A DNA stretch of 64,000 nucleotides, from NCBI GenBank assembly GCA_017621475.1, contig JAGATA010000041.1, positions 1 to 64,000 of the forward strand, given 5' to 3'. The position numbers and the translations under genes were made by a program. Below the pieces are notes generated by a model. That model worked only from the letters and a program-made list of their open reading frames with translations. It had not been told where the DNA came from and ran no database searches. How positions within the stretch are numbered: the first letter of the stretch is position 1; each line of letters begins with the position of its first letter. This document shows, piece by piece, positions 1-7,753 of the stretch. Source of the stretch: Clostridia bacterium (GTDB taxonomy: Bacteria; Bacillota; Clostridia; Oscillospirales; CAG-272).

Positions 1-573
1 AACCACATTGCCCGCCGCGTCATAACTGTACGTTTCTTCGTGAAGCACTTCGCCTGTCTCAATACTTTCAGTCAGTTTTTTTGTCACCCTTGAAAGTTCA
101 TCATAAGTATAGCATATCTTTTCATTTTTGGCAAGATGCTTCTCGCAAATTATTCTACCAAGGCTGTCATATTCGTATTCAAAGCCCACGATCACTGTAC
201 CCTGAGCCGTTCTTTCCACCGTGGAAATGACCCTCTGCGCGTCGTCATATACCGTTGCCGCCGTGCTTCCGTCGGGTTTAACAACACCTACGACCTTGTT
301 GTTTTCATCATAACTGTAAACCGTTGTGCGGTTCGCCCAGTCCTTTACGCTTACAAGGTTGTTGTTCGCATCGTAAGTATATACTACCTCCGTATTGTCG
401 GGATAGATGAGTTTTATGAGGTTGCCAACCTCATCATATCTGTATTCAATAACATTGCCCGCCGTGTCTGTGAGCTTTGTAATTCTGCTGAGGGCATCAT
501 ACTGTCTTGTCACGGTGCCGCTGTTGTCTCTTGCGGTCAGCACGTTTTGCAGCCGCCCTCTTACTTTATACCT
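1..573 (-). CDS. RHS/YD-repeat protein fragment, 5'-truncated, runs off the left edge
   Basis: The minus strand is open from 573 to the window edge and encodes tandem YD repeats of the RHS family, with units such as TRQYDALSRITKLTDTAGN, YRYDEVGNL, YTYDANNNLVSV, YSYDENNKVVGV and YTYDELSRV. RHS proteins are large surface or secreted proteins, often polymorphic toxins, whose repeats build a hollow beta-barrel. In-frame stops lie just upstream at 574-579 and the frame opens mid-repeat without a signal peptide or ATG; the only close start is a GTG at 543-541. I therefore read it as the remainder of a gene whose 5' part was lost, not an intact gene. The 3' end lies outside the window, so any toxin tip cannot be judged. 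A full-length gene with an assembly error here is the main alternative. Confidence 0.75.
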
Positions 574-609
574 TTATTAGGTCAGTTTCAGTTATGGTTA
601 GTTATAATA

Positions 610-649
610 AAAATACCAACTAATGCATTTTTGCATTAGTTGGTATTTT
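610..649. repeat. Perfect 18-bp inverted repeat with 4-nt loop
   Basis: The arms at 610-627 and 632-649 are exact reverse complements around a TTTT loop, with A-rich and T-rich flanks. It sits just upstream of the truncated RHS frame. It may be a bidirectional terminator or the scar of a small palindromic element. Confidence 0.6.
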
Positions 650-669
650 ACTGTGGGCTCATATTAAAA

Positions 670-1141
670 TTATAATAAACATTTAAAATCCAAATAAAAC
701 AAGCCAATCCACAATTCCCGGGTCAGTCGCATAAAGCGGATAACGTCCGAAAGCAGAATACGGATAAGATGAAAACGGCGTGTATATGCGTACTTACAAT
801 TATATACTATGTTATTATAGAAATTCCATAATCTTACCAGGCGTTCGTCATCAAGAGAAAGCTCCGTGCGCTCTCCGTTTTTATACAATACCGCACTTAA
901 AGGTTTTCCGTGAAGTCCCGGATATTCTTCATAATACGTCGCGGGAATGGAAGCAATTATGGAATTCCAATCAAGTTTCGGAATTTCCGCTTTTGCCTTC
1001 CCTTCCGTTACGGAAGCATATGCGTCAGGATACAAGCTCTCGCTTTCAATTGTTGTCGAAGACGTCGTATTTTCGGTACAGCTCGAATTAAATATTTCTT
1101 CACTTGCCTTGTATGATATTTTTATATTGAGATGCAGTCAT
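670..1141 (-). pseudogene. Remnant of a lipoprotein-like gene
   Basis: The minus strand has a convincing ribosome binding site (AAGGAGG) ahead of an ATG at 1141, but that frame stops after 13 codons at 1100. A neighbouring frame stays open from 1140 to 670. It reads SSCTENTTSSTT followed by YPDAYASVTEGKAKAEIPKL and ISLDDERL-like polar sequence, the pattern of a Cys-anchored, Thr/Ser-rich lipoprotein linker and its mature domain. The signal peptide is missing, so the start region appears frameshifted or deleted, and the arginine-rich C-terminal tail may also be out of frame. I do not recognise the family. A real short protein from the TTG at 1035 (121 residues) is possible but less likely. Confidence 0.4.
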
Positions 1142-1339
1142 ATTTCCTCCTTATTATAAACTCCAATTCCGATCAATTTTAATTTTAAAGATACTTACAT
1201 ATGTATAAAAAAGTAATTTGTTCGTGAAAATTCTACAGTATCAGACTGATTTTTAAGTTTCTTGTACTTATAGACATATATAGTGTACTTTAGGTCGATT
1301 GTTTAAAAATACTATTAAGTTTAAAATATATATATTGAT

Positions 1340-1354
1340 TGTACAAACAGTACA
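1340..1354. promoter_or_regulatory. TGTAC palindrome upstream of the XRE/sigma operon
   Basis: TGTAC and GTACA arms flank a 5-nt spacer immediately before the ribosome site of the 1371 gene. Further TGTAC words lie near 1262 and 1284, so a regulator could bind several sites. Inference from sequence symmetry only. Confidence 0.35.
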
Positions 1355-1370
1355 CAAAAGGAGATACTCT

Positions 1371-1811
1371 ATGGTCAATGATATATATAACAAAGAAATA
1401 GTTCATAGTAAATTGGATAAACTGAAATTCGGAGCTAAAATATCCGCGCTGATGTCCGAAAAAGGATTTACTGATGATACTTTCTCATATGCTTCGGGAA
1501 TATCTGTGGCAATGATCAGAGAGATCCGATATGGGAGAAGACTTCCAAGCCTCGAAAAATATTTATGGATTATTGAAACACTGGGAGTGAGTGATTTATT
1601 ACCTCTGTCGGATTCACTTAACATCGAATATCAAAATCTTGCAAAAAACGACAGAATAGTTCACGAAATTTCTATTCTAACGGAGGATATGTCACCTGAA
1701 CAGCTTGACCTTTTTATTGAAGGAGTTAAAACTTTGAAAAAAGCGCTTTCGAATAAAAATAACGGTAAAGGAAAATATAATGAAGTCGCTCTCTCAAGAA
1801 GCAAAAAATGA
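1371..1811 (+). CDS. Helix-turn-helix (XRE-like) regulator, first gene of an ECF sigma operon
   Basis: A 146-residue protein. Residues about 19-77 have the lambda-repressor type fold pattern (FGAKISALMSEKGFTDDTFSYAS, then SVAMIREIRYGRRLPSLEKYL), so it probably binds DNA. The rest is an acidic/hydrophobic tail (MSPEQLDLFIEGVKTL) that resembles the dimerisation tail of small XRE regulators. The ATG at 1371 is chosen because AAAGGAGA lies 7 nt before it; a longer reading from 1299 has no ribosome site. Its 3' end overlaps the sigma-factor start by 32 nt, so the two are translationally coupled. A TGTAC-AAACA-GTACA palindrome at 1340-1354 just upstream could be its own operator. Function beyond regulation is inferred only. 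Confidence 0.7.
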   Translation: MVNDIYNKEIVHSKLDKLKFGAKISALMSEKGFTDDTFSYASGISVAMIREIRYGRRLPSLEKYLWIIETLGVSDLLPLSDSLNIEYQNLAKNDRIVHEISILTEDMSPEQLDLFIEGVKTLKKALSNKNNGKGKYNEVALSRSKK

Positions 1812-2355
1812 TATTTTGTATTTAATCATTGCCCACAGAGAAAAATTCACAAGAACGATTATTCGCAAATTTCCTCAAGCAACAACCGAAATTATCGAAG
1901 ATTGTTTTCAGGATTTATTCGTTATCTCTTGTACAAACTATAAATCATTTAATAAATCAAAAAATAAAATCGGCTGGTTATATAAAACTCTGAAAAATCT
2001 TATGTTCACCTACTTCCGTGACCCTGAAAATAAAAATCTCTTGATTTCGCAAATTCCAAATCATATGCTTAAAAATAACACAGCACACGACAATACCGAA
2101 GAAGATATTATTTTTCACGCTATAACTAACAATCTTTCGGAATATAAATTGGCAAATTACATATTTTCTCAATTATCGGAGCAAGAATTATTGCTGTACG
2201 ATTTGCGCTATACGGAAAATCTTTGTGAAAAAGATATCGCTCTAAAGTTAAAAATGCCCTACGGAAGTGTCCGACGTTGTCTGTTTGATCTGAAAAGAAA
2301 AGTTCGAAAAATAATAGAAAACGGTGTTATAAACACTAAAGAAAAAAATTTATAA
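1780..2355 (+). CDS. ECF-type RNA polymerase sigma factor
   Basis: 191 residues, the normal size for an extracytoplasmic-function sigma factor. Residues about 35-80 match region 2 (IEDCFQDLFVISCTNYKSF, then WLYKTLKNLMFTYFRD), which contacts core polymerase and the -10 element. Residues about 130-180 match region 4 (LSEQELLLYDLRYTENLCEKD, then MPYGSVRRCLFDLKRKVRK), the helix-turn-helix that reads the -35 element. AAAGGAAA precedes the ATG at 1780. The gene overlaps the XRE gene upstream and is followed after 65 nt by a single-pass membrane protein of anti-sigma type, so it is probably held inactive at the membrane until an envelope signal arrives. The ECF subgroup and target promoters are not evident. 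Confidence 0.85.
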   Translation: MKSLSQEAKNDILYLIIAHREKFTRTIIRKFPQATTEIIEDCFQDLFVISCTNYKSFNKSKNKIGWLYKTLKNLMFTYFRDPENKNLLISQIPNHMLKNNTAHDNTEEDIIFHAITNNLSEYKLANYIFSQLSEQELLLYDLRYTENLCEKDIALKLKMPYGSVRRCLFDLKRKVRKIIENGVINTKEKNL

Positions 2356-2420
2356 TTTTTTTAAATTTTTCCGAACATTTTGCGGTCATTATACATATAT
2401 ACAATAAGGGGGGGAAAAAG

Positions 2421-3305
2421 ATGAAAAATTCAGACAAATTTGACTGTCGAGCAATTAAGGAGTTGATAAAAGATGAAAAGATTTCCTTAGCGTCGCTTAA
2501 AAGGAATGAGCTTGAGATGCTTATCGATTTTGAAACGGAAAATGTAATGGATTGTAAAACGGAGCCGGACACGAGTTTTCTCGATGAATGTTACGAAGCT
2601 TTGCGAAAATACACGGATTACAGTAATATTGTTTCAGAAGAAAGGATCCGAGAGATTTCCGAAAATGCTTATAACCTGCACTTTTACGAAAATATTCTAT
2701 CCGAAAAGAGAAAAAAGCGAACTCGTATTTTCACAAGAATAGGGGTATGCTTTGCAGCAATTTGCTTTGTTATTTTTTCGTCGTTTTCTGTTATGGCACT
2801 GGCTACGGGAGGATACAGCCAAGCTTGGGAATGTATATCCAATCGCGTTCATAAAATTTTAAATATGGACAAGGATAACGAAGTTATCGATGGTATAGAA
2901 ATAATCAAAAGTGATTATACAAAAAAATACGCAACCATCGAAGAGCTGTTATTGAGTGAAAAATTGGACATACTGTATCCTGCTGCACTTCCCGATGGAG
3001 TGAAGATTGAAAGGTTAAAACTTGATATTTATAATAACAATCAATTCGAAATTAAGTTTTTATTTAATACAAGTGATATAAACTTAACTATAAAAGACAG
3101 ATATTCCGTTAATATAGAAACAATTTCGAAATCAGACGGTATAATGACATATACTGTCGGCGATATAAATTTTTATATAACAAGTAAAAATAACGAAATA
3201 TACCAAGGTATTGCTCAAATAAACGGATATGAATATTTGATAAATACAGCAAACCACGACCTTATGATATATATCATATCGAATTTAAAAGGACTTGAAT
3301 TATGA
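2421..3305 (+). CDS. Membrane-anchored anti-sigma-factor-like protein
   Basis: 294 residues with type-II single-pass topology. A cytoplasmic N-terminal part (about 1-106) ends in the basic stretch EKRKKRTR; one membrane helix follows at about 107-130 (IGVCFAAICFVIFSSFSVMAL); the extracellular domain of about 160 residues is beta-rich and ends GYEYLINTANHDLM. Position directly after an ECF sigma gene and this topology point to the cognate anti-sigma factor with a sensor domain, resembling the clostridial DUF4367-type proteins. There is no clear zinc-binding HxxxCxxC motif, so it is not a classical ZAS protein. AGGGGGGG lies 8-9 nt before the ATG. It overlaps the next gene by 4 nt (ATGA). Confidence 0.7.
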   Translation: MKNSDKFDCRAIKELIKDEKISLASLKRNELEMLIDFETENVMDCKTEPDTSFLDECYEALRKYTDYSNIVSEERIREISENAYNLHFYENILSEKRKKRTRIFTRIGVCFAAICFVIFSSFSVMALATGGYSQAWECISNRVHKILNMDKDNEVIDGIEIIKSDYTKKYATIEELLLSEKLDILYPAALPDGVKIERLKLDIYNNNQFEIKFLFNTSDINLTIKDRYSVNIETISKSDGIMTYTVGDINFYITSKNNEIYQGIAQINGYEYLINTANHDLMIYIISNLKGLEL

Positions 3306-3691
3306 AAAAATTATTATCTTTGATATTAGCAATTTCTTTGGCTTTGGCGGCGTGCCTGCCTATTTACGCACAGGACAGCACATACGTTTACGAGATCGGC
3401 AACAAAACAATAATCTTTGATGAAACAACTCAATTTTCCGCAGAGCAGAGAGAAAATATTGTAAATCTCCTTGCAAACGGCGCGGAAACGGACGATGCCG
3501 AAACATACGGTCTTATGTGTACGCTTTTCGGTCATAAGTACGTTGAAGAGTCTGTAAAAACAATAACACACTGTGTAAGCGATACACAGCCCAGATGCTT
3601 TGAAGAAGACTTTGAAATCGGCGAATGTTCCCGCTGCGGAAAAACATATGCAAACAGAATTTCTTATCAATACATATACTGCTGCGAATAA
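3302..3691 (+). CDS. Small secreted Cys-rich protein, last gene of the ECF sigma operon
   Basis: 129 residues. The N-terminus is a Sec signal peptide (MKKLLSLILAISLALAAC, then IYA before the predicted cut). The mature part contains a C-terminal Cys cluster: GLMCTLFGHKYVEE, THCVSDTQPRC, ECSRCGKTY and a terminal YIYCC, which looks like a zinc ribbon or disulfide-stabilised domain. Comparable small secreted proteins occur in other Clostridia, but I cannot name a function. It is translationally coupled to the anti-sigma gene, so it could be a signal partner of the sensor domain, or an output of the same envelope-stress circuit. An intrinsic terminator follows at 3697. Confidence 0.65.
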   Translation: MKKLLSLILAISLALAACLPIYAQDSTYVYEIGNKTIIFDETTQFSAEQRENIVNLLANGAETDDAETYGLMCTLFGHKYVEESVKTITHCVSDTQPRCFEEDFEIGECSRCGKTYANRISYQYIYCCE

Positions 3692-3696
3692 AATGC

Positions 3697-3724
3697 AAAA
3701 AACGCCCCTTTCGGGGCGTTTTTG
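3697..3724. terminator. Bidirectional intrinsic terminator
   Basis: The arms AAAAAACGCCCC and GGGGCGTTTTT with a short loop have A/T runs on both sides. It ends the sigma operon from the left and the 3735 gene from the right. Confidence 0.85.
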
Positions 3725-3734
3725 CTTGTTGTTT

Positions 3735-3959
3735 TTATCTGCCCAATATGAAATCTTCCACTACATCTTTCATATGAACAAGAGAAAGCTTGTATTTGTT
3801 GCATTTTTCAACTAGTTTTGTGATCTCATCAAAATCTGTGGTTACATCACAAATTCTCTCTAAAATCTTTCCGGCACTTTCAGCCGCTATACCGTATTCG
3901 GCACATTCGTCTTTAGTGGTAAAACCCTTGTTTGAAATAACTATGTAAGTATAATTCAT
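3735..3959 (-). CDS. Small conserved-looking hypothetical protein
   Basis: 74 residues starting MNYTYIVISNKGF with an AAGAAAGGAC ribosome site ahead of the ATG at 3959. It is soluble, alpha/beta in pattern, with an acidic centre (ERICDVTTDFDEITKLVEKC) and two Cys that are not arranged as a metal site. Only 21 nt separate it from the stop of the XRE regulator upstream, so the two are likely co-transcribed, and the regulator may control it. The N-terminal beta-strand pattern resembles small clostridial DUF6514-type proteins, but this is a weak impression. No function is assigned. Confidence 0.55.
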   Translation of the reverse strand: MNYTYIVISNKGFTTKDECAEYGIAAESAGKILERICDVTTDFDEITKLVEKCNKYKLSLVHMKDVVEDFILGR

Positions 3960-3980
3960 TTTTTGTCCTTTCTTATAATG

Positions 3981-4220
3981 TTAACCTGCAATATTGTTTG
4001 TTCCTTCAAAATAAACACACATCTTCAAAATGCCTATATCTATATCCAAAACATTTGATATGCGTATTATAGTGGATAATTTCGGGTTAGAATCACCAAG
4101 CTCAATTTTTTCTATCCCTTTTACGCTCATTTCGCAAAGTTCGGCAAGATATTCCAAAGTCCACTTTCTCCTTTCCCTCTTTTCGCGGACAATTCGACCA
4201 AAATCGTGCGAAAAATACAT
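3981..4220 (-). CDS. XRE-family transcriptional regulator
   Basis: 79 residues. The HTH_3 fold covers about residues 6-65: FGRIVREKRERRKWTLEYLA, then CEMSVKGIEKIELGDSNPKL, then IIRISNVLDIDI. That is the canonical Cro/CI-like order. The ATG at 4220 is chosen because GGAGGAGGTGG sits 5 nt before it; an upstream frame to 4322 lacks any start support. It is followed by the 74-residue gene at 3959, forming a two-gene unit. Such minimal XRE proteins are commonly autoregulatory. Confidence 0.8.
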   Translation of the reverse strand: MYFSHDFGRIVREKRERRKWTLEYLAELCEMSVKGIEKIELGDSNPKLSTIIRISNVLDIDIGILKMCVYFEGTNNIAG

Positions 4221-4500
4221 AATACCACCTCCTCCCTCTTGAATTTTAGGGGAAAAGAGATGATAGCACGAGAAACTACAGTTCCGTTTTGTTATCAAAT
4301 TGTAAATTTTACCTGTGCACAAATATTTTATTTGTCGTTTATATCAACTTCAATTCCCTGCTCTCTTTATGCAGGAAATTGAAAATTGCTCAAATTTTTG
4401 TTGCAATATATAACATTATTTTCAGTTATATAATCTATATTACACCGTATGGCAAGGTCGGTGTTTCGTAAATTTCTATTCATTAAAAAAGCGTCTAACG

Positions 4501-4745
4501 CCACATCGCCTCACCCGTCGCGCCTCACGTCGTGACACCATTCCCTTATGGGGAAGGCTTTCTCGCGGACGTAACACTCGGCATATCCGGCCTTCCCCTT
4601 TGGAGATTTGCCCTACGAACTGTGTGAGCATTAAACAATAATTTAAACCTCGAAATTGCTCTAAAGGGGTACAGATATGTTTGCACTAAAGGTGGATTTT
4701 GCGGAGCAAAAGACGGATGAGGTTTACTCTGTTTCAGAGTAATTT
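4501..4745. repeat. Intergenic repeat block (families R1 and R3)
   Basis: Between 4221 and 4874 no gene with a ribosome site is visible. 4501-4600 holds a degraded copy of the CCTTCCCC...GGGGAAGG family (R1) with a TCACCCGTCGCG-type flank. 4607-4695 (GATTTGCCCTACGAACTGTG ... AGGGGTACAGATATG) is a second family (R3) whose relative lies at about 34166-34250. The pieces appear to be dispersed intergenic elements, not coding sequence. Confidence 0.55.
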
Positions 4746-4761
4746 CCTATGATACTAAAAG

Positions 4762-4793
4762 AAATAACCGCCGATTTTACTCGACGGTTATTT
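4762..4793 (-). terminator. Intrinsic terminator downstream of the 5093 gene
   Basis: AAATAACCGCCGA and TCGACGGTTATTT pair with one mismatch around a 6-nt loop. On the minus strand the hairpin runs into a T-rich tract. Confidence 0.6.
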
Positions 4794-4874
4794 GCATATC
4801 CAATTTTAATAAAGTTCAAAATACATTATAATAGCTTGATTTATTTTTTCTTTACCATTCTTCCTCCTCCGATG

Positions 4875-5093
4875 TCATTTCCTCGCGGTCAATATTTTCA
4901 AAATCGCATTGGGAAGAGAGTGTTCTTTCGTTAAAAGCAACTTATATTCGGACGTTTGCATCACCTTTTCAATAAGATTTTGTTCCTCTGCCTCGGTCAA
5001 ATCGTGAAGTATTTCTTTATGTAAACGATACTGAATTACATCCCTACCGTTTTCAAGCAAAAAATCTATTGATTTTTGATAGTCAAAGCTCAT
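4875..5093 (-). CDS. Short hypothetical protein, probably the N-terminal piece of a larger gene
   Basis: 72 residues starting MSFDYQKSIDFLLENGRDVI and continuing QYRLHKEILHDLTEAEEQNL. An ACGGAG ribosome site and a promoter (TTGACA-N18-TAAAAT at 5146-5175) precede it, so it is probably transcribed. The N-terminal segment resembles the start of a larger clostridial protein family that I recall opening with the same 'SIDFLLENG..VI.YRLHKEIL' pattern; here it ends abruptly at SLPNAILKILTARK. This suggests a 3'-truncated remnant. No enzymatic motif is present in what remains. Confidence 0.5.
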   Translation of the reverse strand: MSFDYQKSIDFLLENGRDVIQYRLHKEILHDLTEAEEQNLIEKVMQTSEYKLLLTKEHSLPNAILKILTARK

Positions 5094-5145
5094 GTTTATC
5101 TCCGTTATTTTTATATTGCAATATCGGTGTTATACTATTTTTAAT

Positions 5146-5175
5146 ATTTTATCACAGCCCTAAGATATATGTCAA
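5146..5175 (-). promoter_or_regulatory. Sigma-A promoter for the 5093 gene
   Basis: On the minus strand TTGACA (5175-5170) and TAAAAT (5151-5146) are 18 nt apart, about 55 nt before the start codon. Confidence 0.6.
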
Positions 5176-5296
5176 TCAACTTTTAATTAAGTAACTATAA
5201 AATTAAAATAATTATATATAGACATTCAGCTATTGTTAAGATATAATATAAACAAGAGTCTCTCGTAAATTAAACATCAAATAAAAGTGATACATA

Positions 5297-5449
5297 ATGA
5301 AAATAGGTCGTCTTATTGGAATAATCACCACTCTGCAACAGAATTGGAATTTAAAGATTACCTGTGACACAGAGCGCGGTGATAACCCCGTGGGCGCAAG
5401 GATCGAGCAATGCAAACAGTGGTATAAAGAATCGAAAGGAACAGAATGA
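5297..5449 (+). pseudogene. 50-codon hybrid frame, probably an internally deleted regulator
   Basis: The ATG at 5297 opens a frame starting MKIGRLIGIITTLQQ, which is the typical opening of HTH/WYL-type regulators (MKIDRLIGIL...). Without a helix-turn-helix following, it passes straight into ITCDTERGDNPVGARIEQCK and ends KESKGTE. Its stop (5447-5449) is one base before the AlkZ-related start at 5451, so the downstream gene is coupled to it. The simplest reading is a deletion that joined the first 15 codons of a regulator to the last 30 codons of the same or another gene. A genuine 50-residue protein is possible. Confidence 0.4.
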
Positions 5450-5450
5450 T

Positions 5451-6497
5451 ATGGATACAAAAATAATTTCTCTGCGAATGGAGCGCCAATGCTTTTTAAA
5501 CAAGGCGGATAAAGAAGAATATATAGAGTTATACCGTGACACCCAACCGGGTCAAAATGTGTATTGGAACGGCTTCGGAGAGCCGCCTACGCTCACTTTT
5601 CGTGCAAACTTCAACGATATAGCGTTTAACAGAACACGTCAGTTTGAGCGCAAGCTCGTAAAGGGACGTTTTTCGGGCGGCAACCTCGGTTGGATTGTAC
5701 CCGAAGATATGGAACTGTTTGCGGCGATTTACCGCAAACCGCTTACAAAGCCCACACCCGAACAAATGCAAATTTTGGAACTTATTGAAACAGCGGGGCC
5801 TTTTAATATTCAGCAAATCAAGGAAGAAACAGGGCTTCTTGTAAAGCAGATTACACCTATTCTCCACCGTTTGCAGGAAGCTTTTTTGATTTATGAAGAC
5901 CAATATGACGGCGAATGGGACCGCGGCTGGTACAAATTCAAGGAAATATTCCCTAACGTTGATTTAAACAAATATACTAAAACGGGAGCACTTAAAATCG
6001 TGCTTCAGCGTTTTGCATACAGGCTTGTGTGGTTTGATACCTCAATGGCAAAATCATTCTATAAGGTTCCCGAAAAGGAAATCAAACTTGCCGCAAAAGA
6101 GCTTGAGGACGAAGGCGTATTGATAGCATCGGACACAGGATATATGCTGAAAACCGACGCGGAACTGCTTAAAAGTTATGAGCCGAAACCTTTAAATTTT
6201 GTTTATGCACTTCACAGAAATGATTTTCTTTATAAGGCGCACGAGCATATATTAAAAGAGTTCGCAAAAGAGCTTACAAAAGGGCTTGAGTATGACTTCG
6301 ACCCGCTTCAATATCTTTTGATTGACGGTGAATTTCACGGTGCATCAGTCGGTCATTTCCGCAACGGGCCGTACGATTTGAACGATATTGTCTGTGATTT
6401 ACCAAACGCGGAAAAGAGGGAAAATGAGATAATTAAGGCAATTCGTGATGTAAACTACGGCAAAATGCCCACACGTTTTATGGGTAAGGATTTGTAA
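5451..6497 (+). CDS. AlkZ/YcaQ-related winged-helix protein
   Basis: 348 residues. The start at 5451 (MDTKIISLRMERQ) is preceded by AAAGGAAC, which rules against the 29-codon extension upstream. Winged-helix segments are visible around residues 105-160 (PTPEQMQILELIETAGPFN, then EETGLLVKQITPILHRLQE) and again near 185-235 (LKIVLQRFAYRLVWFDTSMA, then KLAAKELEDEGVLI). The order matches HTH_42 proteins related to the interstrand-crosslink DNA glycosylase AlkZ/YcaQ. The catalytic QxD motif of AlkZ itself is not apparent in the first 100 residues, so it belongs to the related group whose activity is unproven. A truncated methyltransferase follows after 9 nt. Confidence 0.6.
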   Translation: MDTKIISLRMERQCFLNKADKEEYIELYRDTQPGQNVYWNGFGEPPTLTFRANFNDIAFNRTRQFERKLVKGRFSGGNLGWIVPEDMELFAAIYRKPLTKPTPEQMQILELIETAGPFNIQQIKEETGLLVKQITPILHRLQEAFLIYEDQYDGEWDRGWYKFKEIFPNVDLNKYTKTGALKIVLQRFAYRLVWFDTSMAKSFYKVPEKEIKLAAKELEDEGVLIASDTGYMLKTDAELLKSYEPKPLNFVYALHRNDFLYKAHEHILKEFAKELTKGLEYDFDPLQYLLIDGEFHGASVGHFRNGPYDLNDIVCDLPNAEKRENEIIKAIRDVNYGKMPTRFMGKDL

Positions 6498-6506
6498 CGA
6501 CCGCAT

Positions 6507-6755
6507 ATGAATATAGTATGGTCAAAATACATGCAGGGAATAAAAACCCTTTATTGCAGTAGAAAATTACGCTTTAATGATGTTTTTGCCACCCAATATA
6601 AGAGTTTCTTTGATTTAGATGAAAGCAAACCACTAAAGATTCTTGAAATTGGGTGCGGTCCCGGTGAATTTGCACGTTTGGATATGATTACTATGCTCCC
6701 ATTTTCTTTGCTTACTGAGTATCAAATTTTGACTGCGCGAGGCTGTTCCGCATAA
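6507..6755 (+). pseudogene. Truncated class I SAM-dependent methyltransferase
   Basis: 82 codons. Residues about 43-54 contain motif I (ILEIGCGPGEFA), the glycine-rich loop that binds S-adenosylmethionine, preceded by a helix typical of Methyltransf_11/25 proteins (YMQGIKTLYCSRKLRFND). Straight after motif I the sequence becomes unrelated (DMITMLPFSLLTEYQIL) and stops. Acidic motif II and the rest of the Rossmann fold, normally another 130-200 residues, are missing, so the protein cannot be an active methyltransferase. No ribosome site is evident. A deletion joining it to the region before the DUF6512 gene would explain it. Confidence 0.65.
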
Positions 6756-6806
6756 TTTTCCGTCCTCCCGAATATACTATCATATAAAAATTTTATGGGT
6801 GGAATT

Positions 6807-7337
6807 ATGAAACGATCGATAGGGCTTTGGCAGTTGGTGGGCTTTGCTGCAACCTCGCTCGGAGGCACGATTTTACATTTTCTATACGAATGGCTTGGCG
6901 AGGCGGTATGGATCGCGCCGTTTTCGGGCGTGAATGAATCGACATGGGAGCACATGAAGCTACTCTTTTGGCCGATGTTTATCTTCGCCATCGTGCAGAG
7001 TTTTTTCTTTCGTGATCGAGAATATTTTTTGTGCGTGAAGCTAAGCGGAATTCTTCTTGGAATTATCCTGATTCCCGTGATCTTCTATACCTACAACGGG
7101 GTGGTTGGCAAATCACCTGACTGGCTCAACATCGCTATTTTCTTTGTTTGCGCCGCGATTGCGTATATTTATGAAATGAGGCTCTTTGGCACAGGCAAGC
7201 TGCGTTGCAGGTCGCAAAAATGGGCTGTTATAGCACTTTGCGCTATTGCTCTGCTCTTTATTGTGTTCACGTTCGTTACCCCCGAGATTGGCATTTTCAA
7301 GGATCCGCTTACGGGAACTTACGGAATAGAGTCATGA
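6807..7337 (+). CDS. DUF6512-type integral membrane protein
   Basis: 176 residues with about five membrane helices: WQLVGFAATSLGGTILHFLY, LLFWPMFIFAIVQSFFF, LSGILLGIILIPVIFYTY, IAIFFVCAAIAYIYEM and VIALCAIALLFIVFTFV. The conserved-looking loop APFSGVNESTWEHMK between helices one and two is characteristic of the DUF6512 group found in Clostridia and Bacilli. Function is unknown. The ATG at 6807 has GGGTGGA just before it; the ATG at 6795 is too close to any ribosome site. The gene is followed by 400 nt of repeats and no terminator of its own was recognised. Confidence 0.7.
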   Translation: MKRSIGLWQLVGFAATSLGGTILHFLYEWLGEAVWIAPFSGVNESTWEHMKLLFWPMFIFAIVQSFFFRDREYFLCVKLSGILLGIILIPVIFYTYNGVVGKSPDWLNIAIFFVCAAIAYIYEMRLFGTGKLRCRSQKWAVIALCAIALLFIVFTFVTPEIGIFKDPLTGTYGIES

Positions 7338-7344
7338 CCGCCAG

Positions 7345-7715
7345 CCGTGCCGGTGGCTTTCACAAGCCCCCTTGGGGCATTCCACACACAGAGCCTTTAG
7401 GCTCGTCGAACAATCCGCCACTTGAGGTAGTCCCCCTACCGCCACAGATGTGGCAACTATCTTTAAGCCTCCTTTGTGTAAAGGGAGGTGGCACGGCTTG
7501 CCGTGACGGAAGTATTGTTTTATCGTTCTTTTACACGAGCACAATCCCTAAGTCAGCTTCGCTGACAGCTCCCTTTGCACAAAGGAGCCTCCGCTGCGGC
7601 GGGAACTGTGCAAAGCTAAAGCTTTTTGTAACCACCGGCACTGCTAGTGGTTTTCGTGAACAAAAAAACAGCTTCTGTTCAATATGATTACAAACGGCCT
7701 CGCTTCCTCATCCCA
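7345..7715. repeat. Mosaic of dispersed intergenic repeats
   Basis: This 370-nt gene-free stretch is built of short inverted repeats. Examples are CCGCCAGCCGTGCCGGTGGC, AAGTCAGCTTCGCTGACAGC with CTCCCTTTGCACAAAGGAG, CTCCTTTGTGTAAAGGGAG and GCACGGCTTGCCGTG. The CTCCCTTTGCACAAAGGAG plus GTCAGCTTCGCTGAC pairing is a variant of the repeat family R1 seen elsewhere in the window. Open frames through it are by-products of the repeats. Confidence 0.6.
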
Positions 7716-7750
7716 TAAAATTAAAAGGCTGACCTTCGTCAGCCCCTTTG
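7716..7750 (-). terminator. Intrinsic terminator of the XRE gene at 8935
   Basis: GGCTGAC (7727-7733) pairs with GTCAGCC (7738-7744); on the minus strand the hairpin is followed by TTTTAATTTT. Confidence 0.85.
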
Positions 7751-7753
7751 TGC

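Noticed and set aside
4289-4471. 60-codon plus-strand frame upstream of the repeat block
   Set aside because: No ribosome site, A/T-rich composition and no recognisable domain.
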